Shown: positions 11,008 through 23,406, counted from the stretch's first letter. The stretch is DNA of 64,000 nt from Berberis thunbergii (GCA_003290165.1 QNQO01000452.1:688501-752500), one strand, 5' to 3'. The notes: generated from the sequence alone by a model not told the origin. Program-made: numbers and translations.

Positions 11008-11640
11008 ATGCTTACGGCTAAGATGAACAACGTAATCGAAATGGTGGATAGACTCATCCGATACCTGGAGGACAACAAACCTCGAGAAGAAATCACTCAG
11101 CTTAAGAGGCATCGGGTCAATAACAGTTCCAAATTTAACCAAGAAAAGTTAGAAAAACTACAACAAAAAAAGCCCAAACGTAAACAAGTAGAAGGATCTT
11201 GATAGCAAGTCCAAGCGAGGTCCTTAAAGCTATAACATAAAGGGAAGATGTCAAATTTCCACAAAAAATGATAGGAGATCCAGAGAAACAGAACAAAAAC
11301 AAACACTGCCTCTTCCATAATGACTACGGCCACGTTACCGAAGACCGTCATAGTTTGAAGGATGAGATTGAATGTCATATCAGAAAAGGATGACTCGAAG
11401 AATTCATCAAATTCGATGACGAAACAATCATCTCGGGGGAAGGACCAAAGGAGACAATATACGTTTTGCATGGTGCAGCTGGAGAAAATGAACAATCCAA
11501 CCGATCCCGAAAGCGAGTAGTCAAAGACCTGCAAGCAAAAATCAGATACCAAGAACCATTAGCACAGTGCGCAAAGACGTTGCAGAGGACTCTGACATTT
11601 TCAAACGAAGATGCAGGCGAGGTTAATTTATGCACAATTA
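11008..11640 (+). pseudogene. gypsy gag remnant
   Basis: A 64-residue frame at 11008-11202 (coiled-coil-like, lysine-rich end) is followed in another frame by HNDYGHVTEDRHSLKDEIEC at about 11310-11375. That is the conserved gag C-terminal motif of Tat elements (compare HKDHGHDTEDCYNLIDEIE at 59280-59340). The conserved gag core seen in the second element at 58440-58860 is missing here, so gag has an internal deletion as well as frameshifts. Confidence 0.7.
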
Positions 11641-11990
11641 TGCCTTAGTAATCTCGGTCATGATAGCTATATGGGAAATCAATAGGGTGTTTGTCGACAC
11701 TGGCAGCTTGACCAACCTCCTGTACCTGACAGCTTTCGAATAATGCAGTTGACTAATGAGATGCTCTCACCTAGCGATCAACCAATGGTGGGTTTCAGCA
11801 GAGAACAATGTCTTCCACTGAGGATTATTCAACTACCGATCGAAGTAGGAAAAACAGGAAAACAACGAAGATTCATCCCGAACTCGTTGATGCCCTTTTT
11901 GCGTACAACATGCTACTCAAAGACCCTGGATACACAAAATGGGCACAGTCTCCTCAACTATGCACCAATGCTTAAAGTACCATACCAACA
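11641..11990 (+). pseudogene. gypsy aspartic protease remnant
   Basis: NRVFVDTGSLTNLLYL at about 11680-11730 contains the DTG catalytic triplet of a retroviral-type aspartic protease. Downstream the frame is lost. The protease would cut the gag-pol polyprotein. Confidence 0.7.
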
Positions 11991-12364
11991 ATGATATGAA
12001 GATAATCTAAGGAGATCAACCAACAACTCGTGAGTGTCATTTCACAACAATAAAAACTCCTTACAAATAACAATTACTGCAATGACCGGATGAGCTTTCA
12101 CAACAACGTGGTCAAACGAGTTTGGACTTTTCGGATGGCAATATGGCTCCAACTAACCCACAAGATCGACCTAACACCAGACAATCGGAAGAAGAACTGA
12201 TCATAGTCTACCTATACAATGAGGCGGAGAAAGTTGTCCGGATTGGCACAAAGATTCATCCCGAACTCATCCGACTATTGAATGATAACCAAGATGTTTT
12301 TGCATTGACTATGAAGGACATGGTAGGAATAGATCCATCCGTAATCTCTCACAGATACAAGTGA

Positions 12365-13070
12365 ACCTAGACAAGAAATTGGTTTGACAAAAAAGAAGGT
12401 TAATGGCTCTAGAACGTAATCAGGCAATAAATGAGGAAGTACACCACCTACTTAATGTAGGGATGATAAGAGAAACTCACTACCCGGACTGGTTGGCAAC
12501 CACAGTGGTAGTAGAGAAGAAGAACATCAAATAGAGTGTATGCACGGACTACACCAATATGAACAAAGCTTGTCCTAAAGACAATTTTCCACTTTCACGA
12601 ATAGATCAGATAATTGATGCAATCGCAGGGCATGAGCTACTGAGCTTCATGGATGCATACTCCGGGTATAATCAGATACATGTGTACCCTCCCGGCCAAG
12701 AAAAAATCTTTTTTATAACGGAAATGGGTGCATACTGTTATCGGGTAATGCCCTTTGGATTAAAGAACGCGGGAACAACGTCCAACGGCTGGTGAACATA
12801 ATGTTTAAAGATCAAATCGGCGAAATGATGGAGGTTTACATTGATGACATGTTTGTCAAAGGCTCGCGCCGAGCAGACCATGTCACAGATCGCCAACATG
12901 TGTCTTCTCCCAACTGCGAAAGTTTAAGATGAAATTGAATCCGTAGAAGTGCACATTTGGAGTAGAATCAGGAAAATTTCTCAAGTACATGGTCAACCAA
13001 AGAGAAATTGATGCCGATCCAAAATAGATATAGACGCTTCTCAACACGCAATCACCAATAAACATAAAAA
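12365..13070 (+). pseudogene. gypsy reverse transcriptase remnant
   Basis: Segments in successive frames read NMNKACPKDNFPLSRIDQII and LLSFMDAYSGYNQIHVYPPG (from 12559), then CYRVMPFGLKNAG, then VYIDDMFVKG at about 12833-12860 with the catalytic YIDD box. These are ordered RT motifs of Ty3/gypsy elements. A frameshift near 12790 and stops at 12361 and 12532 break it. Confidence 0.88.
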
Positions 13071-13389
13071 TGTGTACAAAGTATTAGTTGAAGAATATTA
13101 GTCCTTAATAGGTTCATCTCCGGATCATCGGACAAATGTCTGTCTTTCTTCAAAATTTGAAGGGAAACAAGACATTCAAGTGGAATGCAGAATGCGAGGA
13201 AGCTTTTCAAAGCCTAAAAATGTATATGGGGAGCACATAGATACTAACGAAGCCAAATACGAGGGAAACATTATATCTATATCTTTCTGTGTCAGACCAC
13301 GCGGTAAGGTCAAAGTTAGTACGGGAGAAAAAAAAAGGTGCAAAAACCAGTATGCGACATCAAAAAAACACTCATGGATGTAGAAATCA

Positions 13390-14150
13390 ATTATCCAGCC
13401 CTAGATAAATTGGCGCTCGCCCTGATTGTGTCGTCAAGAAAACTATGACCATACTTCCAAGCACACCCAATCACGATTATGATCGAACAACTACTTTGGT
13501 CGATATTGCACAAACTAGATCCATTGGATAGAATGGTGAAATGAGCAATAAAACTTGAACAATTTGATATTAGCTATGCCCCCAGAACCGCTATCAAAAC
13601 TCAGGCACTAGCAGATTTCATCGCCGAATTCACAGGAAGCAACAACCAACATCAATCCAAATCCATCATCAACGGATGGATCAGCCGCTGTGATGGAGCA
13701 TCCAACGAGGCGGGAAGTGAAACTGGACTAATCCTGTACAACTTAGAAGGCATCGCATTGGAGAAAGCGATAAAATTCAACTTTAAAGCCTCCAACAACG
13801 AAGTCAGGTACGAAGTTGTGATAGCAGGGCTACAGTTAGCAAAACACTTGGGAATAAAAAAAAAGCGTCTTTACTGATTTCAAACTAGTGGTCAATCAAC
13901 TAAACGGCGAGTTTCAAGTCAAAGATACCAGAATGAAAGCTTAACACTAGAAAATCACATAAGTTTAACACTAGAAAAACATAGAGGTAGTAGAAGGCTT
14001 CCAAAATGTGATCATTCAACAATGCACAAGGGCAAAAAATGAAAGAGTCCACGAACTAGCAAAGGAGGCATCGACAACTAAGGACAATGATAATCCACTC
14101 GTCATGATGCAAGGAAGTTCCATACTTGAAAACCAGGTGGAAGAAACATG
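13390..14150 (+). pseudogene. gypsy RNase H remnant
   Basis: DGASNEAGSETGLILYNLEG and VRYEVVIAGLQLAKHLGI (about 13690-13865) match the Tat-type RNase H, with the first catalytic Asp in DGAS and Glu in the VRYEVVIAG segment. The region just before (13430-13640) resembles the RT-RNase H connection. Frame breaks occur at 13860 and beyond. Confidence 0.75.
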
Positions 14151-14159
14151 AGCCACGAA

Positions 14160-15180
14160 TCAACAAAATAACTGGACGATTCCAATCATGGCGTATATAT
14201 CAAACGAAAAATTTCCAACAGATAAGATGGAAGCTCGATTACAAAATCGGGCAGCAAGATACATAATGATTAATGAAAAATTGCACAAAAGGTATGCCAT
14301 GAGCCTGTTGCTAAGATGCCTTTCACAAAAAGATCCACCATGGTAAATGCAAAAATCACCTAGGGAAAAAAACGTTGGCTCATAAAACACTCACACTGGG
14401 TTATTACTGGCCACTATGTAAGCAGATACTCAAAAACTCGTTCGCAAGTGTGACAAATGCCAAATATTTGCCCTGTACACTCACATGCCAGGACATAACT
14501 TGATCCGAATGAGTAGCTCCTAGCCAATCCCAAAATGGGGATTGGACATTGTAGGACCACTCCTCGCGTCCGACAAAAAAAAGTTTCTTCTTGTAGCGGT
14601 AGTCTACTTCACTAAGTGGTTAAGTAGAGCCCTTCACGAAGATAGAAGAAGCCTAAGTCGAGAGGTTTATTTGAAAATACATTATATGCAGATTCGGGAT
14701 CCCAAGGGTAATTGTCATAGACAACAGGCAGCAATTCGAAGGCAAGAAGGTCAAGGAGCTATGCAAAAATTTGAATATCCAGCAACACTTTTCCGTGCTC
14801 ACTCATTCACAAGCAAACGAACAAGTCGAGGTTACCAACAGGACAATCTTGAAAGCAATCAAAAGAAATCTCGAGGCAGCAAAAGGATTGTGGACATCCA
14901 AGTTACCTAGCGTCCTTTGGGCATACAGAACAACAAAATGAACTTCGATAAGGGAAACACCTTTCGCCCTCACATATGGATCCGAAGCAATGATACTCAT
15001 GGAGATCGGTATGCCAACATTTCGAACCGAAGAATCCCACGCTGAGGACGACATAGAAGCACTAAGAGTCAGGCTGGACATCCTCGAAGAAAAGCAAGAA
15101 GCAGCCTCTATCAAAACAGCAGCCTACCAACAACGTATGGCCATATACTATACAACAAAAGGGTGTGACTATAATGTATG
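14160..15180 (+). pseudogene. gypsy integrase remnant
   Basis: LGYYWP and RKCDKCQIFAL (14395-14475) come from the H2C2 zinc-binding region. WGLDIVGPLLASDKKKFLLV at about 14535 begins the DDE core, with the first catalytic Asp. YGSEAMILMEIGMPTFRTE at about 14970-15030 is the conserved post-core segment. Frameshifts separate the pieces. Confidence 0.82.
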
Positions 15181-15379
15181 ACTTCATAATCCAGATATAG
15201 AATCGGATTCTGTAAAAAGAGTTTCTACACAACTAGAATGTCGAACATCGAAGCCATTCGTAAAAATTTGGACGAATGAGTCAGAAATCTGCTAGGAATG
15301 CCGTAAATATAAAGCTGATAAACTAGACATAATAAATACGAAATATAAAATTTTCATTGATCTTATAGAAAATGAAATT

Positions 15380-17580
15380 ATAAAAGAAACAACTAAGAAA
15401 TAGCATCGACATCAGCAACGTCACTAGGTGGTATGGGCTCTGACAAGTGCTCCGGATCAACCAATGAATCCAGAACGACTTTTTCGACATCATCGAATTT
15501 TTGTTAAGCAAAACAACAGTATTAAGACATGTGCATCTCCAGGAAATCCAAGAAGTCATGGCGACCATCGACCACTCTTTTTAAATCTGTGGCCTCAGCC
15601 ACCTTCAGCCTTTCAGTAACAGATGATAGCTCAGCCCGAGTCGACGTTAATTCTCTATCAACGATCGCAAGTTTACAAAAACCGCATACTTGGTATTGAC
15701 AAACTCAGAATTCAGCTAAGCAATTCGAGTCGTAGAAGTCTTAAGACTAGCAGAAATTCATCAGCAAAACGAATAGCCTTGTCACGTTCAGCCTTTCGGT
15801 CAGACAACTCTTTCTCAACAACATCCAGACAGGACTGCAACATAACCAATTCAACTTCAGGAGTTTCGAGATCATAACCAACCGCGTCACGAATGGCCTC
15901 GAGTTCCCTCAACGATGCCTTTGTAGAATTTGCAGCCCTTGCATACTCTATGCATTGCGTCTTAAATGAATCAAATCGGCGGAGAACATGAAAAATGATC
16001 AAGATACGTCTTGCCGATTTATGTTCAATGAACGTCACCTGATCATGAGGAACCTTACAGTCCGACCCCATCATGGTCGCATAAGTAAGGTGAGTCATCC
16101 CTTCCATAAGGTGTTGGAGACCCTCAACAATATGACAACGTGGTGGGCGTACGGGCATAAGAGCCCTATTAACCAACTGCCCATAACAACCACCAATGAG
16201 GTTGCGAGTATTACCCTACACATCAACCTTAGAAGGCCAGAAGAACTCCCCGGGCACAATCAAAACGGGACGAGTAGCGGAGGGAGTAGTAGGTGATCCT
16301 GAGGTCCCAGCCATGACAAAAAAAACATGGAGTTTGAAGTCTCGAGCCCGAGTAGCAAATCGAAGTCATCCAAAGTCTTAGTACCCTTTGGATTCTCAGA
16401 CTGCCAAAGACCAAGCTGAAGCATTATATTTTCAATAATGTGAGAGTCATCAACCATCAAGCTAGTAGAAACGGGCAAGCCATAAGAGGCAACAAGACTT
16501 TTCTCGTGGTCATTGAGAGGACAAGAAACCTCCTTCTTATTCCTTTCAAGAACTCGATTTACTTCCTCGTCCTCTCAACCAAAATATTCATCATCCGAAT
16601 CACGACCTCCTTTACGTAGAGTGGCAAGATGAGAAGAACCCCCAGCAATGTTAAGAATTGATGAGGTGAGCTTCTTCCTCTTCGAAACACGATCAGAACT
16701 GACGACCAACATCTTGGAAGGGCTAGGAAGCCTAGGAAATGTTTTTTCCCTGACAATGGAGTCGGTACTCCCAAAACCTCGGGCAATTACAGAAGCAATT
16801 CGGTCTATAGGCTCATCAACAAAACCCTCTTTGTGGTCGACATCCACATCACCAACGCGCGCAATAGTCACATCCAAAACACGACCGAAAATAGGCTTCG
16901 CGCGACCCGCTTCACCCGATGAAGATAAGCCACTACGGATAATGACATCTGTAATAAGGAAATATTCCACTGAAACTCGGAGAATATCGCAAAATCGACT
17001 ACAGAACTCAAGTTCTTCAAACGACTGCGACAACTCGACTATCTTAGGCTCTCGAAATGACTGCAAAATTTGATTTCCATGAAACTTGAAGTAATTGGAA
17101 GAAATGGCGCATAAAACCAGGACCTCGACCTACCCCCATACTCCTCTCGTAGGTCCTTGAAGCAAGAAGGAGAGTGAAGGCAACATGTACAATTGACGTT
17201 TACGTTGGACCCCACCAAAGAATGCAAAACCTTAACATTCATAGGGATATGAGCTGCGACAGCCCTTGCTAAGGTCACAATCATCACCTTCCAACCGTTA
17301 GGAATCAGTTGGGCCGGAGCAATGCCAACTCAGTCTAAGTACTTCTAGTCGATCGTAGGAGTCGAAAACCTTAAACCAGAATGGAACATACCAGGGTACA
17401 AAGCGATGTACCCATGTTTTGGACGACAAGGAGTGTTTCCCTATTCGAGGAGAACGATTTCCAAATCGGCCGACAGTGAGTAATCATGACAAATGCTATC
17501 CAGAGTCGTATGCATCGCCTGCTTAGGAAAAAACTTCACAAACATTAAGAACATCGCCACTCAAAACTTTGAAGCTAGAC
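15380..17580 (-). pseudogene. Antisense ORF (aORF) of Tat-type element 1
   Basis: Reading from about 17577 on the minus strand, pieces in changing frames include PNGWKVMIVTLARAVAAHIP and MNVKVLHSLVG, a 163-residue frame at 16575-17066, and a 154-residue coiled-coil frame at 15712-16176 (ASLRELEAIRDAVG, VVEKELSDRKAERDKAI). The same order and clear similarity occur in the second element (61312-63800), for example PNDWRVMVSTYARVIHSSIP and EKELSVKK. Extra antisense ORFs between integrase and the 3' LTR are known in Tat retrotransposons; their function is unknown. Stops and frameshifts show decay. Confidence 0.7.
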
Positions 17581-17890
17581 ATGACTGTAGGGCAAACACG
17601 AGAAATCAAGGAATCAACACAACTGGAAATTTAAGAAGTGCAAATTAAAGTAAATCCGCACTCAATTTCTCATTTATAAGGACGAGTAGCGAAAGATCCA
17701 CTCTTGGAAAAATGTGCAAGATATGACAGTCGCACGAAATCTAAGAAATTGCGCTAAAATGAGCAGGTGGACGGAACATTGAAGAGACGACAACAACATC
17801 AAATAGTAAGAGCACTAAATGTGTCATAATGTTGCAGTCGAAAACAAAACCGCCACACAGTTAATGGATACATGAACATACCCACTAACT

Positions 17891-17900
17891 AAAGGGGGAG
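17891..17900 (+). other. Polypurine tract of gypsy element 1
   Basis: AAAGGGGGAG lies 4 bp before the 3' LTR start, the expected place for plus-strand DNA priming. Confidence 0.75.
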
Positions 17901-17904
17901 TAGT

Positions 17905-18466
17905 TGATGATACGTCAAAATAGACCGATCATCGCGGCCATACATGTGGCAGAGAACATTCATCGTGAGGATATGACGTCCCATCTACTGGGCCAACCCG
18001 TAAAACCCAAGAAGAATGAAGCCAACCATAGAGACCCAGGCAAGGCCCACTATAAAAAAATATAATCAAAGCCCGAATGAATCAAAGATCAAATCCAAGC
18101 CTGACACGAGTTCTCTAATAAAAAAAAAAAGGAACGTCGTACTAAAAAAAGAGTCGTGAAGGAAGTTACGCCTCCACAAACGTATCTTCATCAAGTAGGA
18201 GACTGTTATAAGAAACATGTCCTTCCGTTGCGCCTCACATGCTTAAATCACACAGAGAATTAACTGTGACCATTATAAAACTAAAGAGAACATTTGACAC
18301 AGGTATGTAACTTTTAACTGAGTTCTGTCCAAATTTACTTCATTCTTCAAACAAAGTGGTTGACTTAAGCATCGAAGTGCCTTCAATCACTAAAAATGTG
18401 ATTAATGGCAGTATAACATTTCTTTTGCAGGTCAAACCTATAAGGGAACGATTTTTGGACCCATAA
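17905..18466 (+). repeat. 3' LTR of gypsy element 1
   Basis: 562 bp starting TGATGATACGTC and ending CCCATAA (a mutated CA end). It contains a TATAAAA box at 18274-18280 and the motif GACTTAAGCATCG shared with the 5' LTR and with the LTR at 57378-57916. Confidence 0.85.
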
Positions 18467-19021
18467 TATTTAAAGTCATCCAATTATCTATAAATTATAA
18501 AAATGCCCCTAACATCTAATTATTATTATTATTATTATTATTATTAATTTTAAACCAGTTAACCCTGTAAACATTCATTAATTACACCTAGCCCTATCTA
18601 TAATTTATTTCAAGCCCTTCAAATATTTAGAAATTATAAACCGACCCTTACATCTAATTTTTGGATTTTCAGTTTTGGCCTCCATATTTCACACTTTTAC
18701 TATCATAACCTCGTCTCAAATATTTATTAATTATACCTAAAATCCTAACAAAATTTATTGAATGCCCAAAATGCCCTCCAACTCTATCATATTTACAAAA
18801 AAACCAATAGTTAGGTGAATAGTTGTCAGGGGTATTATTAAAAAACTCGACCCTCATAAATATTATTAATTACAGCCTCAAATATCATTTATTCGAAGCC
18901 TTCAATTGTTTATAAATTATACATAGGCCCTTAAAATTATAAATAGTTATTATCGAAAGGTTGTAATAAAATAATTTTTTACTGAATATTCACGCATGTA
19001 TAGCAATGCTTCGACACCTAA
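18467..19021 (+). mobile_element. Helitron-like element, right part
   Basis: Continuation of the element entered at 10032. It contains ATTATCTATAAATTATAA and CCCTTACATCTAA phrases, an (ATT)n tract at 18520-18546, and ends in CGCATGTATAGCAATGC, TTCGACAC and CTAA at 19018-19021 followed by T, consistent with a Helitron CTRR end. Confidence 0.55.
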
Positions 19022-19096
19022 TACTTTTAAAAAGAAAAAAAATGTCAAACACTTCTGCTTGTTCCACTGTTCACTAATTCTTAAGAGTTAGGCTTG

Positions 19097-19178
19097 TGCC
19101 AAGCCTGACCCAATATCGTCCATCATCTTCGAGATGTGCATCTCGAGAATGATGGACGACATGGGGCCAGGCTTGGCG
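19097..19178. repeat. GC-rich palindrome 1
   Basis: Arms of about 40 bp around the 2-bp centre at 19137-19138: CAAGCCTG, CGTCCATCAT and CGAGATG on the left find complements CATCTCG, ATGATGGACG and CAGGCTTGG on the right. The flank carries TAGACAAGCTCT at about 19198. It stands out from AT-rich surroundings and would fold into a stable hairpin. Confidence 0.75.
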
Positions 19179-19951
19179 CGGACCTGGCCTGGTTATCTAG
19201 ACAAGCTCTCCACTGTTAGGAAGTCCTCTTGCATGCATGATTAGTGTTACAACTTTTTCCTACTATGTTTGTTGTATGATCGGGCACTAAGTCCATGTTA
19301 ATATATATAAAAATGATTAGCTGCAAGAAAATTAAATGATAAAAAATGCAATTGTAGTTTTGGCATGGATCATAAGCAAGGATTGTGATTTCGTTTTCGA
19401 GTTAATTTCGGTCTTCTGATTTTAAGAAATATTTACGTGTAAAGAAAAAATGTAAAATTTTTGAAGATATATGAAATATATAATAATTTTGAGGGTATAT
19501 TAAATATGTGAAAAAAATAATATGCAAGTAAATAAATGTATTAAACACATTAAATGAAATCAAAATACCTATAATTAAAAAATCAATAGGTAGTTTAAAA
19601 AATCAATATATAAGTAGAAGAAGTGATAATTAGAAAATTCGGAGTTGGTTTCAAAAATCAATAGATAATTAGAATAAATGATAATTAGAAGAAAAAACTC
19701 ATTTTACGAAAAAATCCCGAAAGCTTTCAAAAAAAATATCCTTCAAAAATGTAAATTTTAGTAAGTGGTTTTTGTATTTTTATCGAAAATTATGAAATTT
19801 ATGAAAAAAACCTCAAAAGTTTTTCAAAAAAACCCTCGAAATATATGTAATTTTTTCTTTTGCCCTTTTTTTTTGTAATTTAAAAAAAAATTCGTATAAT
19901 TTCACAAAATCTCAATCCTTGGTCATAAGCAATGTGTCATTTGTTAGTGTA

Positions 19952-19978
19952 CTAGTGGAATACCCGTGCCGTTGGCAC
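19952..19978 (-). mobile_element. Helitron 3' terminus
   Basis: On the minus strand: hairpin GTGCC-AAC-GGCAC, 10-nt spacer, then CTAG at 19955-19952 followed by T. This is the canonical Helitron end. The element body runs toward higher coordinates; its 5' start was not located. Confidence 0.7.
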
Positions 19979-21083
19979 TTCGCATATTAGATTATACTTA
20001 AACGGCTATGTTGAATACTCAAATTTGTGATTTTATTTAAATTTCTAAAAACACTTGCATAATTGTCTATTACAACAGTTATGATGAATTAATTTTGTAA
20101 AAAGTTAATACTATTGAACAGTAAAACAATGTTAATAAATCTGATCAACGCAACCAATGTGCTAAGGAATTTAATCTCCACCAAATGTCAGCTTAACTAA
20201 AAATAAGAAGGAAATATCACATGTTTGTCCAAGTGAGTATTGGCTGAAATTGATGCCCAATTTAGTAAAGCATCAGTTGAAAAAACATAATTTAATTAGG
20301 ACAAACATAATGACATAATCGATTAGGAAGAATATCAAGATGGATATTTAACAAAAATTATAAAATATTTAAAAATTTGACAGAGCTTCCCATTTTGCAA
20401 TATTTAAACTTGTCATAAGCATTTGTACCTCACATAATTTGGCATTCACAAAAACTTGTTGTCTCGGCGCAATATATATTCACCGTTTTCAGTATATTAA
20501 AAGAGTTTTTTTGGCGGTCGAAGAGACACGCACACAATATCATTTTATCCAAAATGTCAATTTTATGGATAAAGTAATTTATCTGAACATATCATAAGAA
20601 GTAAAGGAGACAAGGAATATGACAAAAGAGAACCTATTTTCCTAGATAATAATATGTGTTTTTGCAGGCAAGGAGACAAGGAATATGACAAAAGAGAAAC
20701 CTACAAGATTGGCGCATATATATATTAGTGGTGTTTATTTTTCTTCCATAGTTTCTAAAAAAATAATTGTTGAATAAATACAAAAAAAAGCATCTAAATT
20801 TGGGATGAAGTAATTACTATAAACACAAATTTCTAGACAAATACATGCATGTCATGAACATATAAAACATTAGAAAAGTAAAGGAGGAAATAAAACAACC
20901 CAAAGCACCCTCAATTGCAAAGCATGTGCTTTTTGGGTTGTCAACAAAAAATAATAACAGTTGTGTTGTTTTCTATTCCAATCTGCTACCACTACTTACT
21001 GGTGCTCCTGTCTGCTAGGGATTTGGAGATAATTATTTACACCATTTTGATTCAACTTTGCCAACTATCAAAGATTAGGAAGG

Positions 21084-21119
<36 letters not shown>

Positions 21120-21640
21120 CTGGCCTGATCTTAAAAGTAGGTTGAAAAGTCAGGGCTAGTGGCTTTTCAAAATTTTTTTTTTTCGATCAGATAAAAGCAT
21201 CCACCAAAATCGATAATATTGTCTAATGTGTCAAGGATGCAAGTGGCTTTCTTGTGGGTAATTTTAATTTAATCCTGCGAGGACCACTCCGCACTCATAT
21301 ATTTTTTTTTCATTCAACTCTTTGTATGCAACTCTCAATGCTCTAAAGTTGCCCCACCAACATTTTCACTAATTTTTTGTTCTACATAGTATCGCCAAGT
21401 TTGAACAACTTATCACATTATATTCGAACATTCGTGCTAAATTTCTTCTATCCACAGATCCACCTATAAAAATATACACATGAAAATTACTGTAAGAAAA
21501 AAGTATCCGAACATGATAATCATTCACAAACCTCAAGAATTTCAAGGAGGTGGAGGAAGGATTAATTATAACTGTTGGAGTGGCCTCAGGGGCCTACAGT
21601 TTATATTTGTCTATTTATTTATATTTATTTGGTAGTAAAG
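19979..21640. other. Probable Helitron body and spacer, no gene
   Basis: The first part presumably belongs to the Helitron ending at 19952. A duplicated phrase AGGAGACAAGGAATATGACAA occurs near 20606 and 20669. A GTGAGA hexanucleotide microsatellite lies at 21083-21119. No coding similarity seen. Confidence 0.4.
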
Positions 21641-21647
21641 CATAGGG

Positions 21648-22480
21648 TTGGACAATTTAGACCGAAAAACCGAATCTAACCGGTCGGTTCGGTTTTATAA
21701 TAGATTTTTAATATTTGGTTCGATTTTTAGGTCCAACCCGAAAATTTCGATCCAATCCTTGGTTCCAACAATCATAAACAGTCGGTTAACTGAGCCCGAT
21801 CCAAATGTTTAAAAAGAGTACCAAATACCAATTTATTCCAAAGTCAAACCCAAACTATTCTCACCAACATCGAAACCCAATCCAAACTTACCCCACTAAT
21901 ATCAAAAGCTCAACCCAAACTATGCTAGTACAACCTAACCTACCCCTAAAACCCAACTTATTCTCCCCATGTGACATTGACACAATTTGTGGGTCCCACC
22001 CATTACACTCACTCGAATAATAGAGAAGAAGGGGTTGATATCATTATTTGCAAAAACAAAACCAATGACTAATTATGAAACCAATAGTGGTTTGGTTTTG
22101 GTTTTAGATAAGAGTGTCATGATGGATGAGATTAGAGTTTAGATTCTTTATGAAATAAAAATACATCATAGTCATGATAGATGGGATTGGAGTTTAGATG
22201 GGATTAAAGAAATGAACGTTTGAGCCACTTGTCCTTCGTTTTATTCTCTTATAGTATTGAGCTTAAAAAATTGGGCTTGAGAAAATAGGGCTGAAAAATT
22301 GGTTGGACCGAGATCGACCCAGCCCGGCCCAAAAAATCGGTCAATCGAGCCCTCAGTTAATCGGCTAACCCGGATCGGGCTCGGTCCTTAAAATTTCAGG
22401 CTTTCAAATGTCCGGTCGATCCTCAATTTGGGCTACACGGGGCGGTTAACCGATCCTGCCCAGCTCCAGTATACTCTAGG
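21648..22480. repeat. CGGTT-rich repeat, possible decayed hAT-type element
   Basis: Starts near TAGGGTTGGACAA with GGTCGGTTCGGTTTT, and ends near GGGCGGTTAACCGATC and TGCCCAGCTCC. The ends are loosely inverted and resemble the intact element at 7749-8291. No target duplication was found, so the boundaries are approximate. Confidence 0.35.
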
Positions 22481-23406
22481 GCTTATAGTTTGCTTTTTCT
22501 TTTTATTAGTCGCATTTACCATTTCATTTAGTAAAACGTAACTAAATGAAGTAGAAAGGCTACTTTCACGTTTAATTTTGCACTCACCTTATCTCATTTT
22601 TTTAAATTAATTTTTTTTTTACTTTTTAATGATTTTTGAAAGGCAACGATTATTCTACACCATCCAAAGCACTATCTCACACCATCATTGAGTTTTTTTT
22701 TTTACTTACACCACCAATAAATATGCAAAACCTAAACCCCCAAAATCACAACTCCCCTTTCCCCAAAATCGCAACGTCGTCGTCCTCATCCTCTCCCTCC
22801 TCGTAAAAACCTCAAAATTGTAAAGGAAAAATCGCAAAAACCCATCGATTTCCTCGTCGACGTCTTCCTCCTCTCCCCTATCTCTCTCTTCTCGATTGCA
22901 TTCCTTTATCCCTTCTTTGCATTCCACTACATTCCCCTTGGAGGAACTTAGATTGATTTTGGTAGAAAATGTAAACTTCAGAAACTTTTTCAGAAATCAC
23001 AAAAAAAAACTTTAATTTAGCAATTTTGGCAGAAAATGTACCGTTCGCACGAACCAATGCGAGAATTTGCAAAAACCTTGCAATGACCAATGCGAGTTAC
23101 AGAGGTCCATGCGAGATTCCTGCAAAATCTTGCACGAATCCAGGCGAACAGGACAAAATATTTTATGAAAATTTTTAAGCAAAAAATTACAGTTCGCAGG
23201 AACAAATGCGAGGATTTTGCAAAACTTTGCATTGTCCCAGGCGAGTTTTTTTTTTCATATCCTCGCATAGGTTTGGGCGAATTGGTGAAAACATACTCTC
23301 TTTTTTTCGAACAAATTTGTGCGAATTTAGTAAAATGACCATAATTTGCTCATTTTGACACCAAACATTTCCTTCGGTTGAACTTCATTTGGTTAAATGA
23401 AGGGCT
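22481..23406. other. Spacer with a repeated GTTCGCA/ATGCGAG motif
   Basis: CT-rich block at 22740-22930 without a convincing gene. From 23038 a roughly 150-bp motif repeats: GTTCGCACGAAC then AATGCGAG then TTTGCAAAA (23039-23080), and GTTCGCAGGAAC then AATGCGAG then TTTGCAAAA (23190-23230). The segment 23365-23406 matches the sequence just before the right LTR at 24766. Confidence 0.4.

Larger units (their letters stand above)
10359..18466 (+). mobile_element. Tat-type Ty3/gypsy LTR retrotransposon, decayed, both LTRs present
   Basis: 5' LTR 10359-10737 and 3' LTR 17905-18466 share TGATGATAC starts and a (A/G)CGATTTTTGG end. Flanking TATTT at 10354-10358 and 18467-18471 is a 5-bp target duplication. 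Order inside: primer-like TTTGACGTCGTC, gag remnant, protease, reverse transcriptase, RNase H, integrase, antisense ORF region, purine tract, 3' LTR. Pol order PR-RT-RH-INT is that of Ty3/gypsy; the extra antisense ORF before the 3' LTR is known for the Tat lineage. Many stops and frameshifts make it inactive. Confidence 0.85.

Noticed and set aside
16575..17073. Overlapping frames on both strands as separate genes
   Set aside because: The minus frame belongs to the antisense ORF; the plus frame is its shadow.
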